Of a DNA stretch of 64,000 nucleotides, positions 18,632 through 27,047 are shown piece by piece. Each line of letters opens with the position of its first letter. Position 1 is the first letter of the stretch. The notes under the pieces were generated by a model. That model was not told where the DNA came from, ran no database searches, and worked only from the letters and a program-made list of their open reading frames with translations. This DNA comes from Parabacteroides massiliensis (GTDB lineage Bacteria > Bacteroidota > Bacteroidia > Bacteroidales > Tannerellaceae): contig NZ_LT700189.1 in NCBI RefSeq assembly GCF_900155425.1, forward strand, positions 186,001 through 250,000, in the 5' to 3' direction. Both the position numbers and the translations under genes were made by a program.

Positions 18632-18653
18632 TTTACCAGATTCCACTTTTAGG
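18632..18653 (-). repeat. Right terminal inverted repeat
   Basis: TTTACCAGA, T, TCCACTTTTAGG. It is the inverse of 10702-10724. It is followed directly by ACGTTC-TGC-GAACGT (18654-18668), a perfect 6-bp palindrome that could be the target or core site. 18669-18839 shows no gene. Confidence 0.75.
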
Positions 18654-18839
18654 ACGTTCTGCGAACGTTATGTCTATATATCAAGAAAGAAGGAAAAATA
18701 CCCCTTCTTTTCCCAAACTCATATTTTCGTTCCAAATATAGGAATTATTCTAAAAATCACGAAATATCCGCCCGGATAATCTTCCCGTCAAGGATTGGAA
18801 AGGGTATAGTGTTTCACGACGGGCTTTCAGGAAAGCATC

Positions 18840-18876
18840 TGACTATTAGTGACTATACATGACTATGCATGACACG
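18840..18876. promoter_or_regulatory. Four 10-bp-period iterons upstream of the HTH genes
   Basis: TGACTAT begins at 18840, 18850 and 18860, and TGACACG at 18870. The same layout occurs at 142-178, at the other end of this gene set. It is a likely operator for an ICE regulator, possibly one of the adjacent HTH proteins. Confidence 0.6.
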
Positions 18877-18936
18877 GGAAAGTTACATCCCACTTTCCTC
18901 ACTATCTTGCACCCGAAATCATTAAAAGAAATAAAT

Positions 18937-19224
18937 ATGGAACTGACAATTATCGAAACAAGCGCTTATCTGGAATTAAAGCGGCAGCTCAGCACGTTGT
19001 CCGTGCAAATGGAGGACCTCGTCCGGAAAATGGCTCCACCGGCTCCGGACAAATGAATGGATGCGCAGGAGGTATGCCTGGCGTTGGGAATCTCGAAAAG
19101 GTGTCTCCAGGCTTACCGTGACAGGGGACTGGTTCCCTGCTCACATATCGGCGGAAAATATTTCTACCGTGAGACGGACATACAGCAAATCCTGGAAGAA
19201 GGACTAATCAAAAACAGAAAATAA
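18937..19224 (+). pseudogene. ICE helix-turn-helix (excisionase-like) gene split by TGA
   Basis: From ATG 18937 the frame reads 39 residues (MELTIIETSAYLELKRQLST...), meets TGA at 19054-19056, and continues in the same frame for 55 codons with a MerR-type helix-turn-helix (AQEVCLALGISKRCLQAYRD, then GGKYFYRETDIQQIL). Bacteroidales ICEs carry a single protein of about 100 residues joining these halves, with a Trp just before the LDNQDVC-type segment. TGG-to-TGA therefore explains the break. An ATG follows the stop directly (19057), so the DNA-binding half may still be made by re-initiation. The family regulates or assists excision and transfer. The neighbouring intact HTH gene may compensate. 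Confidence 0.65.
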
Positions 19225-19227
19225 CGG

Positions 19228-19539
19228 ATGGCGGAAATCATTACCAGGGATTCGGAGGAGTTCAAGGAACTCACCGGATGGATCAGGAGATGCGGAAAGG
19301 CACTGGAAAACGCGACGGCACGAATCCGTCCGGGCATAGCCGACGAGCATTATCTCACGGGAGAGGAAGTCTGCGAGAAATTGCATGTATCCAGAAGGAC
19401 ACTTCAGGCACTCAGGGACGAGAAGGCAATCCCGTATACTTCCATTACCGCTGCAGGAGGCAAGCTGCTATACCCGGAAAGCGGACTGTACGAGGTACTG
19501 AAAAAGAACTATAAGGACTTCAGGCGATACGCCGGATAA
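19228..19539 (+). CDS. Helix-turn-helix ICE regulator/excisionase-like protein
   Basis: This 103-residue protein has a predicted helical N-terminal half (SEEFKELTGWIRRCGKALEN) and a C-terminal helix-turn-helix of the MerR/excisionase type. The latter includes YLTGEEVCEKLHVSRRTLQA, then a recognition wing ending LLYPESGLYEVL. It is the second of the two small HTH genes that typically lie beside the integrase at the end of Bacteroidales conjugative transposons. It starts 3 bp after the split HTH gene, so the two were probably one transcript. It converges on the integrase gene across a shared terminator. Confidence 0.75.
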   Translation: MAEIITRDSEEFKELTGWIRRCGKALENATARIRPGIADEHYLTGEEVCEKLHVSRRTLQALRDEKAIPYTSITAAGGKLLYPESGLYEVLKKNYKDFRRYAG

Positions 19540-19564
19540 ACAAACGGTGCGTATTCACACAAAA

Positions 19565-19600
19565 AAACTCCTTCGGCCGGATCCGAGGCTGAAGGAGTTT
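19565..19600. terminator. Bidirectional terminator between HTH gene and integrase
   Basis: AAACTCCTTCGGCC (19565-19578) pairs with GGCTGAAGGAGTTT (19587-19600) with one mismatch. A runs lie on the left and T-rich sequence on the right, as expected between convergent genes. Confidence 0.8.
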
Positions 19601-19620
19601 CTTTATATAAGTTTCGGGGC

Positions 19621-20850
19621 TTAGTTGGCCAGCCGGTACGTGTCACCGATCTTCATACACAGCCTGTCCGTATCTTCCCCGACTTTCGGATTGATCAGCT
19701 CGGCATAAATCTGGGTGGAAAGAATGGACTTATGTCCCAACACCTTCTGCAAGGTTTCCAACGGCATCCCCTTTAAAATGGCCAGAACGGCAAAGGTATG
19801 GCGCCCGATGTGCGGGGTTATCTCGGTCGAGCAGCCGCATTTTCTGGTCAGAACCCTCAGACTGGATGCCATGGTCTGGTATTCGCCTACGGGAAACACC
19901 TTGTCAGGAGAACTTTTCTTTTCATTGTCCCCCCTGTACCTCTCGACCAGTTCGATGGCGATAGGAAGCAGCTTCACCACGTAGGCCACGCCGGTTTTTA
20001 TACGGTTGCCCATCAGCCATGTACCACCCTCGGAATCCGTATGGATATTCTTGTACGTGATCTCCTTCAGATCCGCGTACGCCAGACCTGTGAAGCACAT
20101 GAACAGGAACATGTCACGGATAGCCCGCTGGCGCTTGTAATTCAACTTGACATGGATGACGCTTTGCAAGTCCTCCTCGGTGAGGAAAGAACGCCGCTTG
20201 TATTCGGGCAGGCAGTCGAAACCGATGAACGGGTGAAGCCTTATCCAGCCTCTTTCCTGGGCGGTATACATCAGCCATTTCAGGGTGTTGACCCGGCCGA
20301 AAGCCGTCGAGCTCGCCAGGGCGCATGTCCCGAGCATCCAGTTGTAATAGTCCTCGATGAACTTCTTGTCAAGCTCGGCGATGGCTATATCCTCGATACG
20401 TCTCTTCTCTTTGAGGAAAAGCTGCAGATTCTTGTAGTCGGCCACCAGCCCGCGATAGGTGCTTGCCGCCTTTTCCTTGCCTATCTTTTCCTTGTAGGAG
20501 GCAAGCTGCTCCCTGAACAGTCCCATAAGGGTGTGATAATCGTCCCCGAAACCAAGATAGCGGTTGTAGACACTTTTGGCTGTCACCAGGCTGTCATGGT
20601 CGCAGACATACTGGTAATGCCTTGTGATCTGGGCCTTGATATTGTCAAGCTCCTGGTTCAGCCGTCTGGCCTCGTCGGATTTCCCTTTCGCCCTCTTGGC
20701 CTTGGCATCCCATAATGCCAGTGAAACTTCCCGCTTGCAACTGAAGCAGGCGGTGGTCTTGTTGATGGTTATACGTCCCATAATGGGCACCTTGCCATCT
20801 TTCAACGATTGGTTCTTGGTGTAAAACAACACGGAAAATGTACTTCTCAT
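19621..20850 (-). CDS. ICE tyrosine integrase (conjugative-transposon type)
   Basis: This 409-residue integrase has an Arm-type N-terminal DNA-binding domain (INKTTACFSCKREVSL) and a SAM-like core-binding domain. Its catalytic domain has GNRIKTGVAY (Lys), TPHIGRHTFA (His-x-x-Arg-His), VLGHKS (His) and STQIYAEL (Tyr). The first catalytic Arg position reads FTGLAYADL, so Arg is replaced. Such loss is known for IntDOT and relatives in Bacteroidales conjugative transposons. The gene faces inward from the element's end, with candidate arm sites just upstream at 20910-20987. It would integrate and excise the large ICE rather than the nested unit, which has its own recombinase. Confidence 0.9.
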   Translation of the reverse strand: MRSTFSVLFYTKNQSLKDGKVPIMGRITINKTTACFSCKREVSLALWDAKAKRAKGKSDEARRLNQELDNIKAQITRHYQYVCDHDSLVTAKSVYNRYLGFGDDYHTLMGLFREQLASYKEKIGKEKAASTYRGLVADYKNLQLFLKEKRRIEDIAIAELDKKFIEDYYNWMLGTCALASSTAFGRVNTLKWLMYTAQERGWIRLHPFIGFDCLPEYKRRSFLTEEDLQSVIHVKLNYKRQRAIRDMFLFMCFTGLAYADLKEITYKNIHTDSEGGTWLMGNRIKTGVAYVVKLLPIAIELVERYRGDNEKKSSPDKVFPVGEYQTMASSLRVLTRKCGCSTEITPHIGRHTFAVLAILKGMPLETLQKVLGHKSILSTQIYAELINPKVGEDTDRLCMKIGDTYRLAN

Positions 20851-20968
20851 AAACTCGCTTCTTTTAGTTACAAAATTAATAAATATCGAGCTTTTTGAAG
20901 TTATGAAAAGTAACGCAATGCATTGAAAAATAATCGTTTATATTCCTTGAAATATCCGTATTCGCAAG

Positions 20969-20990
20969 GTAACGGATAAGTAACGGAAGT
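20969..20990. repeat. Tandem GTAACGGA sites, likely integrase arm/att region
   Basis: GTAACGGATAA (20969-20979) is followed directly by GTAACGGAAGT (20980-20990). A further GTAACG occurs at 20910-20915. They lie immediately upstream of the integrase start, at the point where ICE DNA gives way to chromosomal DNA. The exact att core cannot be set without the other end. Confidence 0.5.
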
Positions 20991-21057
20991 CGCAGCAAAA
21001 TATGCCCCATAATGCCCGCTTTCTCTACCAACAACCCAAAATAGAAATTAATAACTA

Positions 21058-21088
21058 TTTGATTGTTAATTGGTTTTCGCTACCTTTG
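21058..21088 (+). promoter_or_regulatory. Consensus promoter reading toward the first SusC
   Basis: TTTG (21058-21061), exactly 19 bp, then TACCTTTG (21081-21088) is a full match to the Bacteroidetes -33/-7 consensus. The next gene in this direction is SusC at 21778, after the invertible segment. No ORF of note lies in 21095-21290. Confidence 0.6.
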
Positions 21089-21290
21089 CAATTTGTGAAA
21101 AAATACTTAGTTTTTCTTAGGAAAACATATATGTTTTAAAAACGATGCTTTCCGGCTAAAGGAAAGAGGTATTGTTCGTTTGTCCGGAGATAGATTAGGG
21201 ATGGTGTCGCTTGCTTTTGCCTTTTACACCATATGTGCAAAATATTAGAGCTTTTTGGCTTTTGCGTATCGTGTTTATCTGTGTTTGTAA

Positions 21291-21667
21291 TTAGTTCTAA
21301 AAGAACTCAGTGCATTTCATATCGGTGTCAAAGATATGGAAATTTTCCATCATCCTGTTATTTTCTGCAAAAAAATGCATAGAAGTCTCTTTTTTAACAT
21401 TTTCTCCATTTGAGTCATACTGATATTGTGCTGTTCATCAGCAGAATGAATCTGCTGTAAATATATGGATCTATAAAAATAGATAAATAAAAAACCGTGG
21501 TCGAATTATAATCTATTTATTAATAAAAGTAAATCAAATCTATTGTATATTTTAATTAATTGTTGTATGATGTAGGTTTTGCATTGTAATATATTGATAA
21601 TTAGATGATTTAAACTATAAGAAAAATTTGTATTCGAGTAAAAGCACCTGAGTTCTTTTAGAACTAA
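21291..21667. repeat. Candidate invertible promoter segment (20-bp inverted repeats)
   Basis: TTAGTTCTAAAAGAACTCAG (21291-21310) has a perfect 20-bp inverse at 21648-21667, separated by 337 bp and lying just upstream of SusC. Each arm contains a GTTCT...AGAAC palindrome. This is the design of phase-variable promoters that Bacteroidales invertases flip in front of surface genes. A strong -7 box just inside the left arm points away from SusC, implying an OFF state here. A small hairpin (CAGCAGA/TCTGCTG, 21439-21457) lies within. No invertase gene is in the window. Confidence 0.75.
21329..21336 (-). promoter_or_regulatory. -7 box inside the invertible segment, currently facing away from SusC
   Basis: On the minus strand it reads TATCTTTG, a perfect TAnnTTTG, 18 bp inside the left repeat. 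Inversion would place it about 30 bp inside the right arm, reading into SusC. The matching -33 element is weak. Confidence 0.5.
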
Positions 21668-21777
21668 TATCATTTTACACGCTAAAACGCGAAAATATAT
21701 AGAACCTGTTTGTTTCATTGAATAAAATTTAGTACAAAAAGCGGAGTGTTTCTTTAAATTTAATAAAACGCGAATTT

Positions 21778-24700
21778 ATGTTGAAAAATTTTAAACCCAT
21801 CAGCTTAATCTTGCTGGCCGGAGCATTTTCTTTCCCGAAAGGAGCTTGGGCAGTACCGGCTATAGCCGGAGAAAGCCTGAACGTTTCCCAACAAAATGGA
21901 AAATGTTCAGGTGTTGTAGAAGATGAATTCGGCCCTGTTGCCGGAGCATCGGTAATTGTGAAAGGAACCACAAACGGCATCATGACCGATATGGATGGTA
22001 ACTTTACTCTGGAAGGTGTAAAAAAGGGAGATATCATCCAGATATCTTTTATTGGTTACACGACTCAGGAACTTCAGTATACAGGACAACCTACTCTTCG
22101 TATCAAATTGACAGAAGACACCCAGAAATTGGATGAAGTTGTTGTTGTTGCATTCGGCACGCAAAAGAAAGTAAATGTAACCGGAGCTGTTTCGTCTGTC
22201 GGCGCAAAAGAACTTTCTGCCCGTCCGGTGAATTCGACAATCGACGCACTACAGGGAGTTGTGCCGGGCATGAACATCTCAACCAGTAATGCCGGTGGTT
22301 CTTTGAATGCAGATAAATCATTCAATATTCGCGGTTCGGGCAAGATCGGAGATTACGGGTCGGCTCTTACACCTTTGGTCTTGATTGATGGCATGGAAGG
22401 TGACATAAATGCGATCAATCCGCAAGATATCGAGAATATCTCCGTCCTGAAAGATGCCGCTGCTTCTTCAATTTATGGTTCCCGTGCTCCGGGAGGCGTT
22501 ATTCTTGTAACGACCAAAAAAGGTAAAAGCGGAAAGGCGAACATCAACTATAACAACAACTTCCGTTTCAACTCTCCGTTGAACATGCCGCATATGGCAG
22601 ATTCTTATAGTTTCGCTTTGGCTGTCAACGATCAGATAGCCAATACGGCTAATGCCGGTGCGCCTATGTATAGCGCGACGAAATTGCAACAGATTTTAGA
22701 CTACCAACAAGGAAAAGGTTCTCAGTATATGTGGGATCTTAACGGACGTTGGAACTCATTCGATGATCCCAATCGTCTGGATATCATGCCTGCCGCAAAT
22801 ACAGACTGGCTCCATGAGTTATTCGGAAGCAGCTTTACCCAAGAACATTCGCTCAGTGTGAACGGAGGTTCTGAAGCGATGCAATATTATCTGTCTGCAA
22901 ATTATTTGGATCAAGGAGGTTTGCTGGAATATGGAGATGACGGTAAAAAACGTTACTCTTTAACAGCTAAAGTCAATGCCGATCTGACTAAATGGTTGAA
23001 AGTGGGATATAGCATTCGTTTTAATCGTTCGGATTTCGAATCGCCTTCATTCGCCAATGCCGGTGCAAGTGACGTACATTCCAACGTGTTCTATTTCGAT
23101 GTTTGTCGTTATTGGCCGGTAATTCCGGTTGTGGACCCTAATGGCTATTATACCGCTGAATCAAAGATTTACCAGCTGACTACAGGCGGACGTTATAAAA
23201 CCCAGAGTGATGTTTTGGCACAACAATTGCAATTCCTGATCGAACCGATAAAAAATTGGAAAACGACTGTAGAATTGAACTACCGTTCAAACTATAATTT
23301 TGACCACACGGATTATCAGACGGCCTATGCTTATGATGTGAGTAAAAACCCGTATGCCATAGCAAATACGACTTCAGGCGTAAAAGAATATGGTTATAAG
23401 AGTAATTTCTTCAATCCGAATATTTTTACCGAGTATAGCAAACAATTGGAAAGCGGACATAATTTCAAGGTTATGGTCGGTTTCCAAAGCGAGTTGTTTA
23501 AAGAACGTCAGATTACGGCCCGGCAGGATGGAATCATGGCAGGAGTTCCGACGTTGAATACGACATCCGATAACTCACGTTCAAGCGGAGGTTATGCAGA
23601 ATGGGCTACAGCCGGTTTCTTCGGTCGCGTTAATTACGACTATAAGGGACGTTATTTGGCTGAGGTAAACTTGCGTTATGACGGGACGTCTCGTTTTTTG
23701 GCAGACCAGCGTTGGAACTGGTTCCCTTCTTTCTCTGCAGGATGGAATATTGCCCGTGAAGATTTCTTCGAAGATATGACAGATCTGATCAGTACGTTGA
23801 AAATACGTGGATCATGGGGAGAATTGGGCAATCAAAACACGGAGAATTGGTATCCGTTCTATCGGACCATTACCTATAAACAGAATGATGGAAAGTGGCT
23901 GGTTAATGGACTTAAACCGAATACGGCAGCCGAATCGGCTTTGGTTTCCGCTTTATTGGGATGGGAAAAAACGCAAACATTAGATATTGGTTTTGACCTT
24001 GCCATGTTTAATAACCGTTTAAACGTCAATTTCGATTATTTCCAGCGTAAATCCAAAGACATAGTCGGACCGGCTCCTGAATTGCCTAATATCTTAGGTA
24101 CAAAAGTTCCGAACGTAAACAATCTGGACATGACTTCCAAGGGTTGGGAGGTCATGGTTACATGGCGTGACCAGATCCGGGATTTCAGATATGGAGTAAC
24201 ATTGTCTCTTTCGGACAACCAGGTTGTTGTAGATAAATACCCGAATCCATCGAAAGACCTTGGGCAGAAATATTATAACGGTTCTCATTTAGGTGAAATC
24301 TGGGGCTATCAAACGATTGGGCTTGCCAAAACAGATCAGGAAATGCAAGATCATTTGTCTAAAGTGAACCAGTCTTCCTTGGGAAGCAATTGGGGCGCAG
24401 GAGATGTCATGTATGCAGACCGTAACGGAGATGGCGTTATCAATAAAGGCGATAACACTGTAGCGGATCATGGCGACCAGATATTATTGGGGAACTCCAC
24501 TCCGCGTTACAATTTTGGTTTGAATTTGGACGGGGCATGGAAAGGTTTTGACCTGAAAATATTCTTGCAAGGTACGATGAAACGTGATTATATGCCTTCT
24601 GATGGAGCTATGATGTTCTGGGGATCTGTTGGTTATTGGCAGACAAACTTCTTTGAAAGCCATTTGGACTATTTCCGTCCGGCAGATACCGACAGTCCGT

Positions 24701-25014
24701 TAGGCGCCAATGTCAACGGTTATTATCCGCGTCCGGTACAGGATACAAAGAACCGCCAGGGGCAGAGCCGGTATTTACAAAATGCGGCTTATTGCCGTTT
24801 GAAGAATGTGACGTTAGGATATACGTTGCCTGTACAGTTGACAAACAAATTCTATGTGAGCAATTTGCGCCTGTTCGTTTCTGCGGAAAACCTGTTTACG
24901 ATCACGAGCCTGGTAGATACTTTCGATCCTGAGACAATTGGCGTAGGTGACTGGGACGGATGTACTTATCCTCTGTCAAAAACCTTCTCGTTCGGTTTAA
25001 GTGCAACTTTTTAA
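21778..25014 (+). CDS. SusC/RagA-type TonB-dependent outer-membrane transporter
   Basis: This 1078-residue protein would import a glycan or peptide ligand across the outer membrane, powered by TonB and paired with the SusD lipoprotein that follows. A signal peptide (LILLAGAFSFPKGAWA) is followed by a carboxypeptidase-regulatory-like domain (GVVEDEFGPVAGASVIVKGT, about residues 43-115). The plug domain contains LDEVVVVAFGTQKK and the SusC hallmark DAAASSIYGSRAPGGVILVTTKKG. A 22-strand barrel ends in FGLSATF with a terminal Phe. No STN domain is present, so it is not an anti-sigma-linked type. The gene sits 111 bp after the invertible segment, which suggests phase-variable expression. The substrate cannot be read from sequence. 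Confidence 0.95.
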   Translation: MLKNFKPISLILLAGAFSFPKGAWAVPAIAGESLNVSQQNGKCSGVVEDEFGPVAGASVIVKGTTNGIMTDMDGNFTLEGVKKGDIIQISFIGYTTQELQYTGQPTLRIKLTEDTQKLDEVVVVAFGTQKKVNVTGAVSSVGAKELSARPVNSTIDALQGVVPGMNISTSNAGGSLNADKSFNIRGSGKIGDYGSALTPLVLIDGMEGDINAINPQDIENISVLKDAAASSIYGSRAPGGVILVTTKKGKSGKANINYNNNFRFNSPLNMPHMADSYSFALAVNDQIANTANAGAPMYSATKLQQILDYQQGKGSQYMWDLNGRWNSFDDPNRLDIMPAANTDWLHELFGSSFTQEHSLSVNGGSEAMQYYLSANYLDQGGLLEYGDDGKKRYSLTAKVNADLTKWLKVGYSIRFNRSDFESPSFANAGASDVHSNVFYFDVCRYWPVIPVVDPNGYYTAESKIYQLTTGGRYKTQSDVLAQQLQFLIEPIKNWKTTVELNYRSNYNFDHTDYQTAYAYDVSKNPYAIANTTSGVKEYGYKSNFFNPNIFTEYSKQLESGHNFKVMVGFQSELFKERQITARQDGIMAGVPTLNTTSDNSRSSGGYAEWATAGFFGRVNYDYKGRYLAEVNLRYDGTSRFLADQRWNWFPSFSAGWNIAREDFFEDMTDLISTLKIRGSWGELGNQNTENWYPFYRTITYKQNDGKWLVNGLKPNTAAESALVSALLGWEKTQTLDIGFDLAMFNNRLNVNFDYFQRKSKDIVGPAPELPNILGTKVPNVNNLDMTSKGWEVMVTWRDQIRDFRYGVTLSLSDNQVVVDKYPNPSKDLGQKYYNGSHLGEIWGYQTIGLAKTDQEMQDHLSKVNQSSLGSNWGAGDVMYADRNGDGVINKGDNTVADHGDQILLGNSTPRYNFGLNLDGAWKGFDLKIFLQGTMKRDYMPSDGAMMFWGSVGYWQTNFFESHLDYFRPADTDSPLGANVNGYYPRPVQDTKNRQGQSRYLQNAAYCRLKNVTLGYTLPVQLTNKFYVSNLRLFVSAENLFTITSLVDTFDPETIGVGDWDGCTYPLSKTFSFGLSATF

Positions 25015-25027
25015 ATAATAGGAAATT

Positions 25028-27016
25028 ATGAAGACATATATAAAAGTATTAACAATTGGGGCATTCATAATGGGGGGCCTGACAAATTGTAACGATTTTC
25101 TTGACAGAGAACCGTTAGACAAAGTTACTCCCGAAAAATTCTTTAATGCAGAAAGCGATTTAGCGGCGTATGCCATTAATAATTATAAATTTGAAACGGT
25201 AACCGACAGCTACGGAATCAATTTGTTCGGGTTAGACAACAATACGGATAATCAAGCAGGTACGGGCGATCCTAATTTCTGGATTCCCGGATTGAAGCAA
25301 GTAGCTTCTTCCGTCGGTGATAACGGTTATAAATGGGAAGATGTACGATCCTGCAATTATTTCTTTGATAACGTGTTGCCTAAATATGAAGCAGGAGAAA
25401 TCAGCGGGAACCAAGACAATGTGAGACATTATATTGGCGAAATGTATGTCAACCGTGCTTATATTTATTATCAAATGCTCGTAAAATACGGAGATCTGCC
25501 TATCGTCACGACAGCACTGCCCGATATTGAAGATGAATTGATGAAAGCATCGGAACGTCAACCCCGTAATAAGGTGGCGCGTTTTATTATCGAAGACCTG
25601 AAAAAGGCAGAAGACTTGTTGTTGAATACGGCTCCGGGAGGCAAGAACCGCATCAGTAAAAACGTTGCTTATCTGCTTCATTCACGTGTCGCTCTTTTGG
25701 AAGCGACTTGGGAAAAGTACCATCAGGGAACAGCTTTCGTTCCGGGAGGCAATGGCTGGCCGGGCAAAGATGCACAAGGTTACAATGCTGATGCCGAAAT
25801 CAATTATTTCTTGGATGAAGCAATCGCTTCTTCTAAAATAGTCGGTGATCAGATGGTCGGTAATTTGGCAAACAACACGGATGCTGCTGAAGGTATGGAT
25901 GCCAATATGAATTCTCTGAATCCTTACTATACCATGTTCTGTGATGAGAATATGGAAGGATACGATGAGATTCTGATGTGGAAGAAATTTGACGAAGCAT
26001 TGGGTGTCACCAGCAACCTGCAGATGGAGTTGGAACGTAACGGCGGAGGTTCGGGTTGGACACGCGGTATGGTCAATTCTTTCTTGATGCGTAATGGTTT
26101 GCCTATTTATGCAAGCGGTTCCGGCTATAATAAAGATTGGGAAAAAGAAGGAGTGAATGCTACCTTGCAGGATCGTGATTCGCGTATTGTGATCTTTACG
26201 AAAAAGCCGGGTGATGTGAATTTCTATCAACCGAACGGAACGCCGGCGCTTTGTGAAATCAGTTTCATATATGGAGATGCAGGAAGTCTGGCTACAACCG
26301 GTTTCATTATCAAAAAGGGTAAACACTATTCCAACCATATGGCTAACGACCATAGCGCCGGGACATCCGGTGGCATCGTATTCCGTGGAACAGAAGCGAT
26401 GCTGATTTACATGGAAGCAAGCTATGAGAAAAACCGTGTGGTCGATGCTACGGCCGGTAATTATTGGAAAGCTTTGCGCCGCCGTGCCAATGTTGACGAA
26501 GATTATAATAAAACGATTGCCGCAACTATCATGTCGGAAGAGGCAAAAGGTGACTGGGGAGCATATTCGCACGGACAGTTGATCGACCCGACCCTATATA
26601 ACATCCGCCGTGAACGTCGTAACGAGCTTTGTGCCGAAGCGTATCGTTGGACCGACCTGAAACGCTGGCGTGCATTGGACCAGATGAAGGTAAACCCTTA
26701 TCGTATCGAAGGTATGTTGTATTGGGGTAGTGTCTATGAAAAAGAACTGGCTCATCTTTGCGTCGTAGACCCGGCGAAAGGAAATATGTCTGCGCCTGCA
26801 TTAAGCAATTATATTGTTCCTTATGAAAAAACAGCCAATAGTGATATAGCTAAGCAATCAGGCTTTAAGTTCACACCTGCTCATTATTTGGAACCGATCA
26901 GTGTCGATGTCTTCCGTCAGACTGCCGTAGACAAAAATGATTTTTCGAGTGCGGTTATCTATCAGAATCCGGGATGGGGTTATCAAGCCAGTATGGGTGC
27001 GACGGAAGTCGAATAG
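25028..27016 (+). CDS. SusD/RagB-type substrate-binding lipoprotein
   Basis: This 662-residue surface lipoprotein caps the SusC channel and binds the ligand. The lipobox is GGLTNC (Cys about 20), followed by NDFLDREPLDKVTPEKFF, the typical SusD start. TPR-like helices follow (e.g. MYVNRAYIYYQMLVKYGDLPIV), and the C-terminal RRERRNELCAEAYRWTDLKRW is the family hallmark. It starts 14 bp after SusC, so the two form an operon. No glycosidase follows directly, and the next genes are a second SusC/SusD pair. Confidence 0.95.
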   Translation: MKTYIKVLTIGAFIMGGLTNCNDFLDREPLDKVTPEKFFNAESDLAAYAINNYKFETVTDSYGINLFGLDNNTDNQAGTGDPNFWIPGLKQVASSVGDNGYKWEDVRSCNYFFDNVLPKYEAGEISGNQDNVRHYIGEMYVNRAYIYYQMLVKYGDLPIVTTALPDIEDELMKASERQPRNKVARFIIEDLKKAEDLLLNTAPGGKNRISKNVAYLLHSRVALLEATWEKYHQGTAFVPGGNGWPGKDAQGYNADAEINYFLDEAIASSKIVGDQMVGNLANNTDAAEGMDANMNSLNPYYTMFCDENMEGYDEILMWKKFDEALGVTSNLQMELERNGGGSGWTRGMVNSFLMRNGLPIYASGSGYNKDWEKEGVNATLQDRDSRIVIFTKKPGDVNFYQPNGTPALCEISFIYGDAGSLATTGFIIKKGKHYSNHMANDHSAGTSGGIVFRGTEAMLIYMEASYEKNRVVDATAGNYWKALRRRANVDEDYNKTIAATIMSEEAKGDWGAYSHGQLIDPTLYNIRRERRNELCAEAYRWTDLKRWRALDQMKVNPYRIEGMLYWGSVYEKELAHLCVVDPAKGNMSAPALSNYIVPYEKTANSDIAKQSGFKFTPAHYLEPISVDVFRQTAVDKNDFSSAVIYQNPGWGYQASMGATEVE

Positions 27017-27047
27017 GAAGTATTGGTTTTAATAGTTAAATCTTTTT

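Larger units (their letters stand above)
10702..18653. mobile_element. Inverted-repeat-bounded element with tyrosine recombinase and DarT/ARH cargo
   Basis: The left end reads CCTAAAAGTGGA then TCTGGTAAA (10702-10724, with GC between). The right end is its inverse: TTTACCAGA then TCCACTTTTAGG (18632-18653, with one T between). That gives 21 matching positions over about 22. Between them lie a tyrosine recombinase, a DUF4143-type ATPase, and a helicase-DarT-ADP-ribosylglycohydrolase operon. The cargo is conspicuously AT-rich beside GC-rich ICE genes, and the unit interrupts the usual topB-to-HTH-to-integrase order. I see no clear target duplication. The recombinase family is normally not associated with transposon-like terminal repeats, so the mechanism is open. 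Confidence 0.65.

Noticed and set aside
10702-18653. Classical integron with attC cassettes
   Set aside because: The recombinase lacks features I would expect of IntI, genes are not single-ORF cassettes, and the palindromes do not show the R-box core sequences of attC.
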